Assembly (NCBI GenBank): GCA_963649295.1
Contig: CAVJHK010000038.1
Span: forward strand, 1 to 17,248
Source: RGIG3528 sp963649295
GTDB taxonomy: Bacteria; Bacillota; Clostridia; Lachnospirales; Lachnospiraceae
DNA: 17,248 nt
Reading direction: 5' to 3'
In this document: positions 1 through 7,724 of the stretch, in pieces
How positions within the stretch are numbered: position 1 is the first letter of the stretch
Layout: every line of letters starts with the position of its first letter
Made by a program: the position numbers and the translations under genes
Notes under the pieces: model-generated
What the model saw: only the letters and a program-made list of their open reading frames with translations
The model's database searches: none
Told to the model about the DNA's origin: nothing

Positions 1-118
1 ACGGGAATTTCTGTAAGTACACTCTATCGCACAAAGCTGCGAAAATAAAAGAAAAAAAATAAACTTACACACTTTGCTTGACAAACTCTTCATTTCCGGT
101 TAACGCACCGCTCAGTTG

Positions 119-787
119 TCAATTTCCCTTTATAAAGCGGCTGAGCGGCTTATATACAAGCATTGTGATGACCGACACCGACACGCACTTTATGAGATTT
201 AGGGGAGCGGTCGCAAAAATCACAAGCGTCCCGATATCTGTAATCGCTGAATTTGCTTCTGTTCCCACTTTAATCACGTTTTCCATTCCGCCGAACGCCC
301 CTGCATAAAGCGGCAAAAGCACAAAAGCGTTAAGAAGGCATCCGATAATTACGCACGATACGGTTCCCGCACACAAGCCGACAATCGCACCCCTCTTTGT
401 TTTCTTTAAACGGTAAATGAATCCCGCGGGCAAAATAAATGAACAGCCTATCAAAAAGTTTGCGATTTCACCGACACCCGCCGTGCCTGAGCCCTTCATA
501 AGCATTTTTGTGAGGATTTTGATTGCTTCGATTGCCGTGCCTATGCCGGGTCCCATCATAAATGTTCCGATTAAAACAGGTAATTCACTGAAATCAATCT
601 TGTAAAACACGGGCAAAAAGGGAACGGGGAAATCAAAAAACATAAGAACCGCCGCTATTCCCGCAAGCATAGCCGCAGTCACAAGCATTTTCGTATTTTT
701 ACGAGCTGTTTTTGTACCGTTCTTAATATTGTTTCGGCTGTCGTTTTGTTTTACGCTTTGTTTGTTTTCAACAATTTTTTCTTTCAT
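119..787 (-). CDS. ribU: Riboflavin ECF transporter substrate-binding (S) component, RibU-like
   Basis: This 222-residue membrane protein binds riboflavin and works with the shared ECF energising module (EcfA, EcfA', EcfT), which is encoded elsewhere. After a polar, Lys/Asn-rich N-terminal tail of about 35 residues come roughly six hydrophobic segments. The stretch at residues 51-70, with FDFPVPFLP followed by KIDFSELP, and the GEIANFLIG region near residue 105 are typical of RibU. The start at 787 is preceded by AAAGGA on the minus strand. The frame stays open to 895, but that extension would run through the riboswitch leader, so I reject it. The FMN riboswitch directly upstream independently supports a flavin role. 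Downstream (118 to 1) I see T-rich sequence but no convincing hairpin, so the transcript may continue out of the window. Confidence 0.93.
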   Translation of the reverse strand: MKEKIVENKQSVKQNDSRNNIKNGTKTARKNTKMLVTAAMLAGIAAVLMFFDFPVPFLPVFYKIDFSELPVLIGTFMMGPGIGTAIEAIKILTKMLMKGSGTAGVGEIANFLIGCSFILPAGFIYRLKKTKRGAIVGLCAGTVSCVIIGCLLNAFVLLPLYAGAFGGMENVIKVGTEANSAITDIGTLVIFATAPLNLIKCVSVSVITMLVYKPLSRFIKGN

Positions 788-885
788 AAAAAAAAGTCCT
801 TTCCGACGAAATGATTTTGTTTGGATCCGAAATTCTGCTTTTATCCAAACTTTTTTGATTCTTCGCGAATAGGTCTCTAAAATAA

Positions 886-995
886 ATCTTCTCACATCCA
901 GACTGTACTGTCGGTACCGGAATCACACCGGTTCATGCCTTTAAGCTTGCGGACTTTACCGCCGGTAGGGAAATCGCATCCCTCCTCGAAGAATC
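886..995 (-). promoter_or_regulatory. FMN riboswitch (RFN element) controlling ribU
   Basis: Read on the minus strand, the segment contains the conserved RFN blocks in order: GAGGGATGCGATTTCCC, then ACCGGCGGTAAAGTCCGC, then ACCGGTGTGATTCCGGTACC, then GACAGTACAGTCTGGATG. The closing P1 helix is TCTTC (992-988) with GAAGA (891-887). FMN binding to this RNA class normally lowers expression of riboflavin synthesis or uptake genes. The leader between aptamer and ribU start (886-788) has no hairpin followed by a U-run. It does contain an 8-bp hairpin (arms 850-843 and 826-819) and a stretch able to pair with the ribosome binding site, so translational control seems more likely than termination. The last point is inference. 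Confidence 0.95.
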
Positions 996-1016
996 TTTGT
1001 TCCTTTGTCGGATGTG

Positions 1017-1045
1017 ATATTACTACCAAGAGTTTTTCTTGTCAA
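1017..1045 (-). promoter_or_regulatory. Sigma-A-type promoter for the riboswitch-ribU transcript
   Basis: On the minus strand, a perfect TTGACA (1045-1040) is followed after 17 bp by TAATAT (1022-1017). Transcription would start near 1010, just upstream of the aptamer, which is the spacing expected for a riboswitch leader. Confidence 0.85.
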
Positions 1046-1089
1046 TATAAAAAAAGAAAAGCGAGCAGGGAATAGGGGGTCCTGCTCGC
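1046..1089 (-). terminator. Rho-independent terminator of the GDPD gene
   Basis: On the minus strand, a perfect 9-bp stem GCGAGCAGG/CCTGCTCGC (1089-1081 with 1069-1061) is followed by a T-rich tract (TTTTCTTTTTTTAT, 1060-1047). It lies about 150 bp after the GDPD stop codon. The tract abuts the -35 box of the ribU promoter, so the two transcription units are tightly insulated. Confidence 0.85.
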
Positions 1090-1240
1090 CGAGGGGTAGT
1101 TAGTTTTAGGGGTTTCTAACTGTTGGTCAGTATACCACACCCCCCCCCCGAAAATCAATGGGAAAATAGTCCCAACAACCCCACTATTTGATGAATTTTT
1201 TATGAACTGTCGGTAAAAGTGCCGGCCAAAGCCGAAAAAG
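1090..1240. other. Gene-free stretch between GDPD gene and its terminator
   Basis: No coding potential is apparent. It contains a 6-bp inverted repeat AGTTAG/CTAACT (1098-1103 and 1116-1121), a run of ten Cs (1140-1149), and an inverted repeat AAATAGT/ACTATTT around 1154-1189. On the minus strand this is the long 3' untranslated region of the GDPD transcript. I see no known RNA family in it. Confidence 0.5.
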
Positions 1241-1975
1241 TCATCTTTCCTTAAGATAAATTTCGGGCTCATTTAAGAACACGTCCGTAACGCCAAGCTT
1301 TTCATATTTTGAAAAGTTAAATTTTGTCCCTGTCGGCGCACTCGGATAGAGGTGCCCGAGGAACCACGCGCGCACGGGCATTTGGGGATATTTTGTGAGA
1401 TCCAAATCAATCGCATTTCCGTAAGGATGAATTGCGTTTGAGCCCACTCCCGCCATATGAATACGCATGCAGTCGGACGCACGCTCCGATAATATACCGA
1501 TATCCGCATCCGGAAGCATCCGCCTTATGATAGGAAGCGAGAGAGCCGAAAATGACGACCAAACAATCGCGTCCGTAAGCCTTCTTTCCTTTATCATATT
1601 CACGGTTTCTTCTTCTATTCCGATATACGGATAAATGCTTGTTTTGAGCTCAATATTGAGCTTCATCCCGGCTTTTAAGTTTGGCATAATCAGGTCAAGC
1701 ACCTCCGAAAGCGTCGGAATATGCTCCTTTTCGTTATTTACCGACTTGATATTTAACTTTTTTAACTCAGCCAAAGTATAATCACGCACAAAGCCATGTC
1801 CGTCGGTTGTGCGGTCCACCGTTTCGTCATGGATCACAACAATCCTGCCGTCGCTTGTATATTGAACGTCAAGCTCAATTCCCGTAAGACCTTTTATCTC
1901 GCAGGCTTTTTTAAACGAAGTAAGCGTATTTTCGGGATAATTAAGACTGCATCCCCTGTGTGCCCATATGTTCAT
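1241..1975 (-). CDS. Glycerophosphodiester phosphodiesterase family protein
   Basis: This 244-residue protein belongs to the GDPD family, which hydrolyses glycerophosphodiesters to glycerol 3-phosphate and an alcohol. Hallmarks are all present: the HRG motif at 6-8 followed by PENT at 14-17, the metal ligands E34 and D36 in GIELDVQ, and the H49-D50 pair in VIHDETVDRTT. There is no signal peptide and the length matches the short cytoplasmic (UgpQ-type) forms. The start at 1975 is supported by AAAGGAGT on the minus strand a few bases upstream. The gene appears monocistronic: pgi upstream is 280 bp away, with a hairpin after its stop, and a terminator lies downstream. I found no convincing promoter between 1976 and 2255. 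The substrate range cannot be read from sequence; some relatives act on other phosphodiesters. Confidence 0.9.
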   Translation of the reverse strand: MNIWAHRGCSLNYPENTLTSFKKACEIKGLTGIELDVQYTSDGRIVVIHDETVDRTTDGHGFVRDYTLAELKKLNIKSVNNEKEHIPTLSEVLDLIMPNLKAGMKLNIELKTSIYPYIGIEEETVNMIKERRLTDAIVWSSFSALSLPIIRRMLPDADIGILSERASDCMRIHMAGVGSNAIHPYGNAIDLDLTKYPQMPVRAWFLGHLYPSAPTGTKFNFSKYEKLGVTDVFLNEPEIYLKER

Positions 1976-2221
1976 AACATACTCCTTTCACAGCCGATTC
2001 ATGATAACGCAAACATACCAAATAATGCTGAGCTCAAAAAACATTTTTAATTTCCGACAATATACGGATTGCCGCACAATTTAAACGATACACGGCTCGT
2101 ACCGTGCTTTGTACTTCCAAAAATTTGCAAGCATTCGTAATCCTCTTTATTTTCTTTTGAAAACCGGCTACTTACTTAAGTTTTTGCATATCAAAATATC
2201 GATTTTTTTGCAAGTCAATTT

Positions 2222-2247
2222 GCATCAAAATTTTGACATTTTGATGC
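2222..2247 (-). terminator. Hairpin just after pgi, possible terminator
   Basis: A perfect 9-bp inverted repeat GCATCAAAA/TTTTGATGC with an 8-nt loop begins about nine bases after the pgi stop codon. On the minus strand it is followed by AAATTGACTTGC rather than a clean U-run, so termination efficiency is uncertain. A second small hairpin, CACGG/CCGTG, lies further downstream at 2091-2106. Confidence 0.4.
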
Positions 2248-2255
2248 TTGTATCA

Positions 2256-3840
2256 TCAGATGTCAAGCATCTCACTGTAAGCCTTGAGCGCTCCGTCGGT
2301 TTCGTGCGCAAGAACCTTCTTTGCAAGCACTTTACCCAACTGAACGCCTTCCTGGTCAAAGCTGTTTACGTTCCACAAAAATCCCTGGAACATAACCTTG
2401 TTTTCATAATGAGCAAGAATTGCACCGAGTGTTTCGGGTGTAAGACGATCGCCGATAATTATCGAGGACGGGCGGTTGCCTTCAAAATTCTTGTTTTTGT
2501 TGTCGTCTTCCTTGCCGCACGCAAAGGCAACAATCTGAGCGGCAACGTTTGCGCAAAGCTTTTTCTGGCTTGTGCTTCCCGAAATCACAACGTCGTTTTC
2601 GGTCTGATTGTTTTTAAATGCGATAAACTGCATGGGAATAATACTCTTTCCCTGATGCAGAAGCTGATAAAACGAGTGCTGGCCGTTTGTGCCGGGCTCA
2701 CCAAAGATTACGGGACCGGTCACATAATTTATGTTTTCGGCAAAGCGGTTGACGCTCTTGCCGTTTGATTCCATGTCAAGCTGCTGAAGATGAGCCGGGA
2801 AACGTGAAAGAGCCTGTGAATAAGGAAGCACTGCGGTTGAGCCGTAACCCAAAACATTTCTTTCATATATACCGATCAAAGCATCAAGAAGAGCGGGATT
2901 CTTTTTGATATCCGTATTCTTTGAAAGCTCGTCTTCGGCATGAGCGCCGTTTAGGAATCTCGCAAACACATCACCGCCAAACGCAAGCGAAAGCACCGCA
3001 CCTCCTACGGATGAAGTGGACGAATAACGTCCGCCGATATAGTCGTCCATATAAAAGGCATCAAGATAATCCTTACTTTTTGCGAGAGGTGAAGTTTCAC
3101 TCGTAACCGCAATCATGTGACGTGCGGAGTCGAGTGCACGCGACTTTAAGGCGTCTTTCACAAAAGCCTCGTTTGTGAGCGTTTCAAGCGTTGTGCCGGA
3201 CTTGGAAACAAGGATAAAAATCGTCTTTGAAACGTCTATGCCGTTTAATACAGCCGTAGCGTCATCGGGATCGACATTCGATATAAATCTTGCTTCCATC
3301 CTGAATAAATTATTTTTTTTTGCCCAGTTTTCAAGNNNNNNNNNNATACATTGCCCTGGGGCCCAAATCACTTCCGCCGATACCTATTTGGCAAACTGTC
3401 GTGAATTTTTCGTTTTTCTCGTTTACGATTTTGCCGTTATGCACCTTGTCCGCAAACTCAGCTATTCTCTTTTGCTCGGCAAGATAAAATTCTCTCTTGT
3501 TTACGTTGTCCGCAATAACGTCTTTTCCAAGCTGCCCACGTGTAAGATGGTGCAGCACCATTCTCTTTTCGCCCGTATTTATTACGGCGCCGTTATAAAG
3601 CTCTTCAAATTTTTGGACGGCTTCGGATTCACCTGCCATCTCTGCAAGCACGTCCAAAATTTCATCCGAAACCTGCTTTGCGGCATAATTGTACACAAGT
3701 CCGTTCGACATGGGAACAAAATATGTCTTTGCGCGCTTTTCGCCGTTTGTACCGCTCATTGCCTCTCTTAAATCAACCTTTTTTGCGCCCTCAAGCTTCT
3801 TTAAGCTCTTGAGCTCATCAAAATTTTTCCAGTCTGCCAT
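2256..3840 (-). CDS. pgi: Glucose-6-phosphate isomerase (interrupted by an assembly gap)
   Basis: PGI interconverts glucose 6-phosphate and fructose 6-phosphate in glycolysis. The N-terminal part (3840-3346, 165 residues) starts MADWKNFDEL and ends in IGIGGSDLGPRAMY. The C-terminal part (3335-2259, 359 residues) contains the sugar-phosphate motif VSKSGTTLETL, the first PGI signature region GGRYSSTSSVGG, the catalytic region GEPGTNGQHSFYQL and the second signature FDQEGVQLGK. Together they give about 525 residues, in the range of long bacterial PGIs. The two parts lie in different frames only because of the ten Ns at 3336-3345. The sequence on either side (RAMY...LENWA) suggests that only a few residues are missing. 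The start at 3840 follows GAAAGGA on the minus strand. The open frame extends to 3963, but that extension lacks PGI similarity. Confidence 0.95.
3336..3345. other. Assembly gap (10 N) inside pgi
   Basis: Ten consecutive Ns interrupt an otherwise intact gene. Ten is not divisible by three and shifts the frame, so the number is probably a placeholder. A run of nine Ts lies close by at 3313-3321. Confidence 0.98.
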
Positions 3841-3861
3841 ACATAATCCTTTCTTTTCCTT

Positions 3862-3924
3862 ATTATACTGTCCGTTATTATAATGACCACTGCGATTATA
3901 ACAATGCAGCTTATCGGAAGTCAG
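3862..3924 (-). promoter_or_regulatory. Probable pgi promoter region with three TATAAT boxes
   Basis: Three perfect TATAAT hexamers occur on the minus strand at 3900-3895, 3882-3877 and 3867-3862. The first has CTGACT 18 bp upstream (3924-3919), the second TTGTTA at 16 bp (3904-3899) and the third TGGTCA at 16 bp. The sequence cannot tell which one is used, and AT-richness makes chance matches likely. Confidence 0.4.
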
Positions 3925-4025
3925 TTTGTACTTCTTATAACAGGAAGCCGATTTTTGCTTCATATAATATGTTTTTCTTAAGACTCCGTTTACGCCGAAA
4001 GTATACGACTAAATTTTGAAAAAGT

Positions 4026-4039
4026 AAAGCACGTGCTTT
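4026..4039. promoter_or_regulatory. 14-bp perfect palindrome upstream of the sugar ABC operon, possible operator
   Basis: AAAGCACGTGCTTT is identical to its reverse complement and has a central CG, as in many LacI-family operators. It lies between TTGAAA at 4016-4021 and the extended -10 element at 4062-4070. No regulator gene is present in the window, so the binding protein is unknown. Confidence 0.45.
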
Positions 4040-4041
4040 TA

Positions 4042-4070
4042 TGGCATTTTTCGCCTGATTGTGCTATCAT
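4042..4070 (+). promoter_or_regulatory. Candidate extended -10 promoter of the sugar ABC operon
   Basis: TGCTATCAT at 4062-4070 matches an extended -10 (TGn plus TATCAT). The -35 position at 4042-4047 (TGGCAT) is poor, as is common for extended -10 promoters. Transcription would start near 4077, leaving a leader of about 24 nt before the ATG at 4101. Confidence 0.45.
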
Positions 4071-4100
4071 GATAAAAAATCTCACCGCAAAGGCGCATAT

Positions 4101-4991
4101 ATGGAATCAAACAACAAAAAAGCATGGCTCTATCTTTTGCCCGCCATATTGTTTCTCGGTATATTTATGGTCTACCCTCTTGTCGACGTTTTTGTTTATT
4201 CATTTGAGGAAGGCTTTAATTTTGCGTCCCAAAACTATTTTGGAGCAGGCATTTACAACTATTCCTATGTCCTGCGCGATCCTTATTTCATAAAAGCTTT
4301 AAAAAACACACTTTTGCTTGTTGTGATTACGGTGCCGATATCAACAATACTTGCTCTTTTTATTTCCCTCGGGCTTTCCGAAATAAAAGTGCTCCGCAAT
4401 CTTTTTCAGACAATCTATTTTCTTCCCTATGTCACAAACACGGTCGCAATCGGACTCGTATTTATGATACTTTTTAAAAAGACAGCCTATTCGGACGGAC
4501 TCGTAAATATGATAATTGCTCTTTTCGGAGGAAACTCAATCGACTTTATTGACGGACCTTATGCCGCAAAAATGTTTGTAATGTGTTTTTATACGATATG
4601 GGCTGTACTCCCGTTTAAAATACTTATTCTCACCGCTGCGCTCGCATCCGTAAACGACACCTACATCAAAGCCGCCAAAATAGACGGCACGACGCCTGCG
4701 CGCATATTTTTTAAAATCACCTTGCCGCTCATAAGTCCTACCGTTTTTTATCTCATAATAACGGGATTTATAGGCGCCTTCAAAGCCTACAGCGACGAAG
4801 TGGCAATTTTTGGAACCGACCTAAATTCCGCCGGCATGAATACAATCGTCGGCTATGTTTATGACATGCTCTACGGCACAGGCGGCGGATATCCGTCTTT
4901 TGCGTCCGCAGCTGCAATAATACTTTTTGTGATTATACTCACGGTAACGTGCATAAACTTGCTTGTAAGCAAAAAACACGTGCATTATTAA
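4101..4991 (+). CDS. Carbohydrate ABC transporter permease, MalF/UgpA type
   Basis: This 296-residue inner-membrane protein has about six transmembrane segments, the first at roughly residues 9-30. The cytoplasmic EAA-type loop that contacts the ATPase lies at about 184-212 (VNDTYIKAAKIDGTTPARIF, then KITLPLI), with the conserved Asp-Gly and terminal Leu-Pro. It is the first gene of an operon with a second permease and a binding protein. I chose ATG 4101 because AAAGG lies just upstream and the protein then begins, as relatives do, with a short polar tail before helix 1. The frame is open from a TTG at 4059, but that start would lie upstream of the predicted transcript start. The imported sugar cannot be read from sequence. 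The 135-bp gap to the next gene is unusually wide for an ABC operon. Confidence 0.92.
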   Translation: MESNNKKAWLYLLPAILFLGIFMVYPLVDVFVYSFEEGFNFASQNYFGAGIYNYSYVLRDPYFIKALKNTLLLVVITVPISTILALFISLGLSEIKVLRNLFQTIYFLPYVTNTVAIGLVFMILFKKTAYSDGLVNMIIALFGGNSIDFIDGPYAAKMFVMCFYTIWAVLPFKILILTAALASVNDTYIKAAKIDGTTPARIFFKITLPLISPTVFYLIITGFIGAFKAYSDEVAIFGTDLNSAGMNTIVGYVYDMLYGTGGGYPSFASAAAIILFVIILTVTCINLLVSKKHVHY

Positions 4992-5126
4992 CTTAAGTAC
5001 AGCGCACAAACGGATAGCAAAATCAACCTAAATATAGCAATCAAAAAATACAAAAAATGATTTAAACGTTAAGCTATCAACGGATAAATAAATTAATTTA
5101 CCTGCCCCACGCCAAAGGATACCCTA

Positions 5127-6002
5127 ATGAAACACGATTCCTCATACCGAAGTGCCATCGCGCGCCATTCGGTACACAATATAATAAAAAACATATTTAT
5201 ATATCTTTGCCTCACGCTTTGGGGGATAATTGTTATTTTTCCCTTTTACTGGATGATACTCACTTCCCTAAAAAGCTACGGCAGCTACAATGCGGAGCAT
5301 ACGCCCGGATTTTTTACTTCTTCTCCCACATTTTCAAACTATGTGACCGCGTTTACGGAAGTAAATCTTGGGAAATATATGCTAAATACACTTGTTTTTA
5401 CCGTTATAACAACTGCTCTTATGCTTGTTGTCGTGGTACTTTCAGCATTTGCGTTTGCAAGGCTTGAATTTAGGGGCAAAAGCTTATGTTTTACCGTTAT
5501 TCTTGCGCTCATGATGATTCCGAACGAGCTTGTAATAATCACAAACTTTGTCACAATAACGAATTTAAATATGCGGAACACCTTTACAGGGCTCATTCTC
5601 CCGTCCGTCACATCGGTATTTTATATTTATCTTTTAAAGGAAAATTTTGCGCAGATCCCTGACGAGCTTTATCTTGCGGCAAAGGTGGACGGAACGTCCG
5701 ATTTAAGATATTTAATGCGTGTCATGGTTCCGATTTCGCGCCCGACAATCATAACGATAACGATTTTAAAAGTAATCGAATGCTGGAATTCATACGTCTG
5801 GCCGCGTCTTATCACAAACGACGAAAATTATTATCTTGTGTCAAACGGAATTCAGGCAATACGTGAGAGCGGCTTCGGACGCGAAAACATTCCCGCAATG
5901 ATGGCGGGAGTTACGGCAATTTCGTTCCCCTTAATCGTGATTTTTCTGATCTTCCGCAAAAAAATAATGGCGGGCGTTGCACGCGGAGGTACAAAGGGAT
6001 GA
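5127..6002 (+). CDS. Carbohydrate ABC transporter permease, MalG/UgpE type
   Basis: This 291-residue partner permease has about six transmembrane segments. The first is at roughly 22-46, followed by the typical FPFYWMILTSLK. The EAA loop lies at about 179-205 (DELYLAAKVDGTSDLRYLMR, then VMVPISRP). It would pair with the permease encoded at 4101-4991 to form the translocation pore. AAAGGA about 7 nt before the ATG supports the start. Its stop codon overlaps the start of the binding-protein gene in an ATGA arrangement, so the two are probably translationally coupled. No ATP-binding subunit is encoded here; many Firmicutes sugar importers share one MsmK/MalK-type ATPase encoded elsewhere. Confidence 0.92.
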   Translation: MKHDSSYRSAIARHSVHNIIKNIFIYLCLTLWGIIVIFPFYWMILTSLKSYGSYNAEHTPGFFTSSPTFSNYVTAFTEVNLGKYMLNTLVFTVITTALMLVVVVLSAFAFARLEFRGKSLCFTVILALMMIPNELVIITNFVTITNLNMRNTFTGLILPSVTSVFYIYLLKENFAQIPDELYLAAKVDGTSDLRYLMRVMVPISRPTIITITILKVIECWNSYVWPRLITNDENYYLVSNGIQAIRESGFGRENIPAMMAGVTAISFPLIVIFLIFRKKIMAGVARGGTKG

Positions 6003-7612
6003 AAAAAAGATTTGCTTTTATTGTCTTTTTGCTTTGTATGTGTATGACCGCTACTGCCTGTCACGGCACAAAAAAGCACATCATAAACACAGTGCCCGAA
6101 ACTTTTGACGAATCAAAAACATACGAAATATCTTTTTGGGCAAAAAACGACACAAACAAAAACCAGGTTGCGATCTACAACAAGGCTGTGGCTGATTTTG
6201 AAGCGCTTTACCCTAATATCAAGGTAAACATCCGTTTTTATACGGATTATACAACGCTTTACAATGACGTCATCACAAATATTTCGACAGATACAACGCC
6301 AAACGTATGCATCACATATCCCGACCATATCGCAACATATATGACCGGCGAAAACACGGTTGTGACGCTTGACGAGCTCTTTACAAATCCGGAATACGGC
6401 TTCAGCGGCGCCTCCCTTAAATTTGAAACGCCGATGCTTACGGAAATCGTGCCAAAATTCCTTGACGAATGCAAAATCGGTGAGCATTATTATGCCGTTC
6501 CTTTTATGCGTTCGACCGAAGCCTGTTATATCAACAAAACTTATGTTGAGGCTCTCGGATATACTCTTCCCGAAACTCTTACCTGGGATTTTGTGTGGGA
6601 AGTGTCGGAAGCGGCTCTTAAGAAGAACGCTGACGGAACCTATGCCGTAAACAATCAGAATGTCCTTATTCCGTTTATTTACAAGTCAACCGACAACATG
6701 ATGATTACCGGGCTCAGGCAAAAAAATGCCGGTTATTCCGACGAAAACGGAAACATACTTATTTTTAACGACACAACGCGCGAGCTTCTTTCGGAAATAG
6801 CAATTCATGCGGAGTCAAGAGCATTTTCCACATTCAAGATTTCAAGCTATCCCGCAAACTTTTTGAATGCAGGACAATGCATATTTGCAATCGACTCAAC
6901 CGCCGGCGCAACCTGGATGGGAAGCGACGCACCGTTGCTTGACATAAGCGAGGACACAATTGTCAAATTTGAAACAGCTGTAATGACGGTTCCCCAATTT
7001 GACCCCGAAACCCCCCAAATGATTTCGCAGGGCCCAAGCATTTGCATATTTAATAAGGAAGACCCGGACACCGTCATGGCATCCTGGATTTTTACAATGT
7101 TTCTTTTGAGTAATGATGTGCAAATTGCTTATTCTGAGACGGAAGGCTATGTGCCTGTGACATTAAAAGCCCAAAATTCACAGGAATATTCAGATTACTT
7201 AGCACGTGCGGGGGAAGACAACCAGACCCACTACAAGGTAAAAATCGATGCAAGTAGGCTTTTGCTTAATAATATAGACAACACCTTTGTGACTCCCGTA
7301 TTTTCGGGATCGGCGCGCCTTAGGGAAGCCGCAGGCGCGCTCATCGAAAATACCGTAAAAAGTGTCAGGAGAAAAACAAAATTTGACGACACCTTCGTAA
7401 AAAATCTTTATAAGGAAGTAAAAGCGCAATACCGCCTTGACGAAGCGCTTGCAGTAAGCCAAGAAACCCGTGCAAAGCTCGGTGAAATGCCCACATTTTC
7501 AAAAATTCTCCTTATTGTGCTTTCGGTAATATGGGCAGGGATAATTGCCGTATACATAAAGAGAAAAAAAACGACAAAAAAAAGAAATCCGCAAGAAATG
7601 CCGAGTAAATAG
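5999..7612 (+). CDS. Extracellular sugar-binding lipoprotein with an additional C-terminal transmembrane anchor
   Basis: This 537-residue protein resembles family 1 extracellular solute-binding proteins and should capture the sugar for the two permeases encoded just upstream. It has an N-terminal signal (MKKRFAFIVFLL) with a probable lipidated Cys21 in TATAC, a lipobox variant with Ala at -3. The body starts YEISFWAKNDTNKNQVAIYN and contains the family-like F..LYPNIKV and FYTDYTTLYNDV segments. Two things are unusual. The gene comes last in the operon rather than first. The protein is also about 100 residues longer than usual and ends in a hydrophobic helix (about 502-520) followed by a strongly basic tail (521-529), as expected for a cytoplasmic C-terminus. 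If both ends are as predicted, the protein is tethered twice. The start overlaps the previous stop codon. Confidence 0.88.
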   Translation: MKKRFAFIVFLLCMCMTATACHGTKKHIINTVPETFDESKTYEISFWAKNDTNKNQVAIYNKAVADFEALYPNIKVNIRFYTDYTTLYNDVITNISTDTTPNVCITYPDHIATYMTGENTVVTLDELFTNPEYGFSGASLKFETPMLTEIVPKFLDECKIGEHYYAVPFMRSTEACYINKTYVEALGYTLPETLTWDFVWEVSEAALKKNADGTYAVNNQNVLIPFIYKSTDNMMITGLRQKNAGYSDENGNILIFNDTTRELLSEIAIHAESRAFSTFKISSYPANFLNAGQCIFAIDSTAGATWMGSDAPLLDISEDTIVKFETAVMTVPQFDPETPQMISQGPSICIFNKEDPDTVMASWIFTMFLLSNDVQIAYSETEGYVPVTLKAQNSQEYSDYLARAGEDNQTHYKVKIDASRLLLNNIDNTFVTPVFSGSARLREAAGALIENTVKSVRRKTKFDDTFVKNLYKEVKAQYRLDEALAVSQETRAKLGEMPTFSKILLIVLSVIWAGIIAVYIKRKKTTKKRNPQEMPSK

Positions 7613-7624
7613 CACAACAAGGGG

Positions 7625-7653
7625 TTTACTTTGAGTTTTTATCAGAGTATAAT
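7625..7653 (+). promoter_or_regulatory. Promoter for the small lipoprotein gene
   Basis: TTTACT (7625-7630), a 17-bp spacer and a perfect TATAAT (7648-7653). The start site would be near 7660, giving a leader of about 65 nt. It suggests that the following gene is transcribed independently of the ABC operon. Confidence 0.6.
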
Positions 7654-7724
7654 GACGTTGCTTATAAAAATGATCCGGATAATTCTGACAAAAATTCCGG
7701 GCATACATTTAAAAGGAGAAAAAC

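Noticed and set aside
78..106. TTGACA on the plus strand near the left edge as a promoter
   Set aside because: The -10 position reads TAACGC, and no plus-strand gene follows.
788..895. Longer ribU start at 895
   Set aside because: It would translate through the riboswitch P1 region; the start at 787 has a ribosome binding site and gives the normal RibU length.
892..1017. Inverted repeat GGATGTGA/TCACATCC around the FMN aptamer, as a possible anti-aptamer helix
   Set aside because: The upstream arm (1010-1017) overlaps the -10 box and lies mostly before the predicted transcription start near 1010, so it is probably not in the RNA.
1140..1149. Run of ten Cs as a phase-variable tract
   Set aside because: It lies in an untranslated region about 90 bp after a stop codon and between no promoter elements; there is no gene whose expression it would obviously switch.
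2109..2768. 219-codon open frame antisense to pgi
   Set aside because: It lies opposite a conserved enzyme gene, has no family resemblance and no ribosome binding site; it is a by-product of codon use.
4059..4100. TTG start for the first permease
   Set aside because: It lies upstream of the predicted transcript start and has no ribosome binding site; ATG 4101 fits better.
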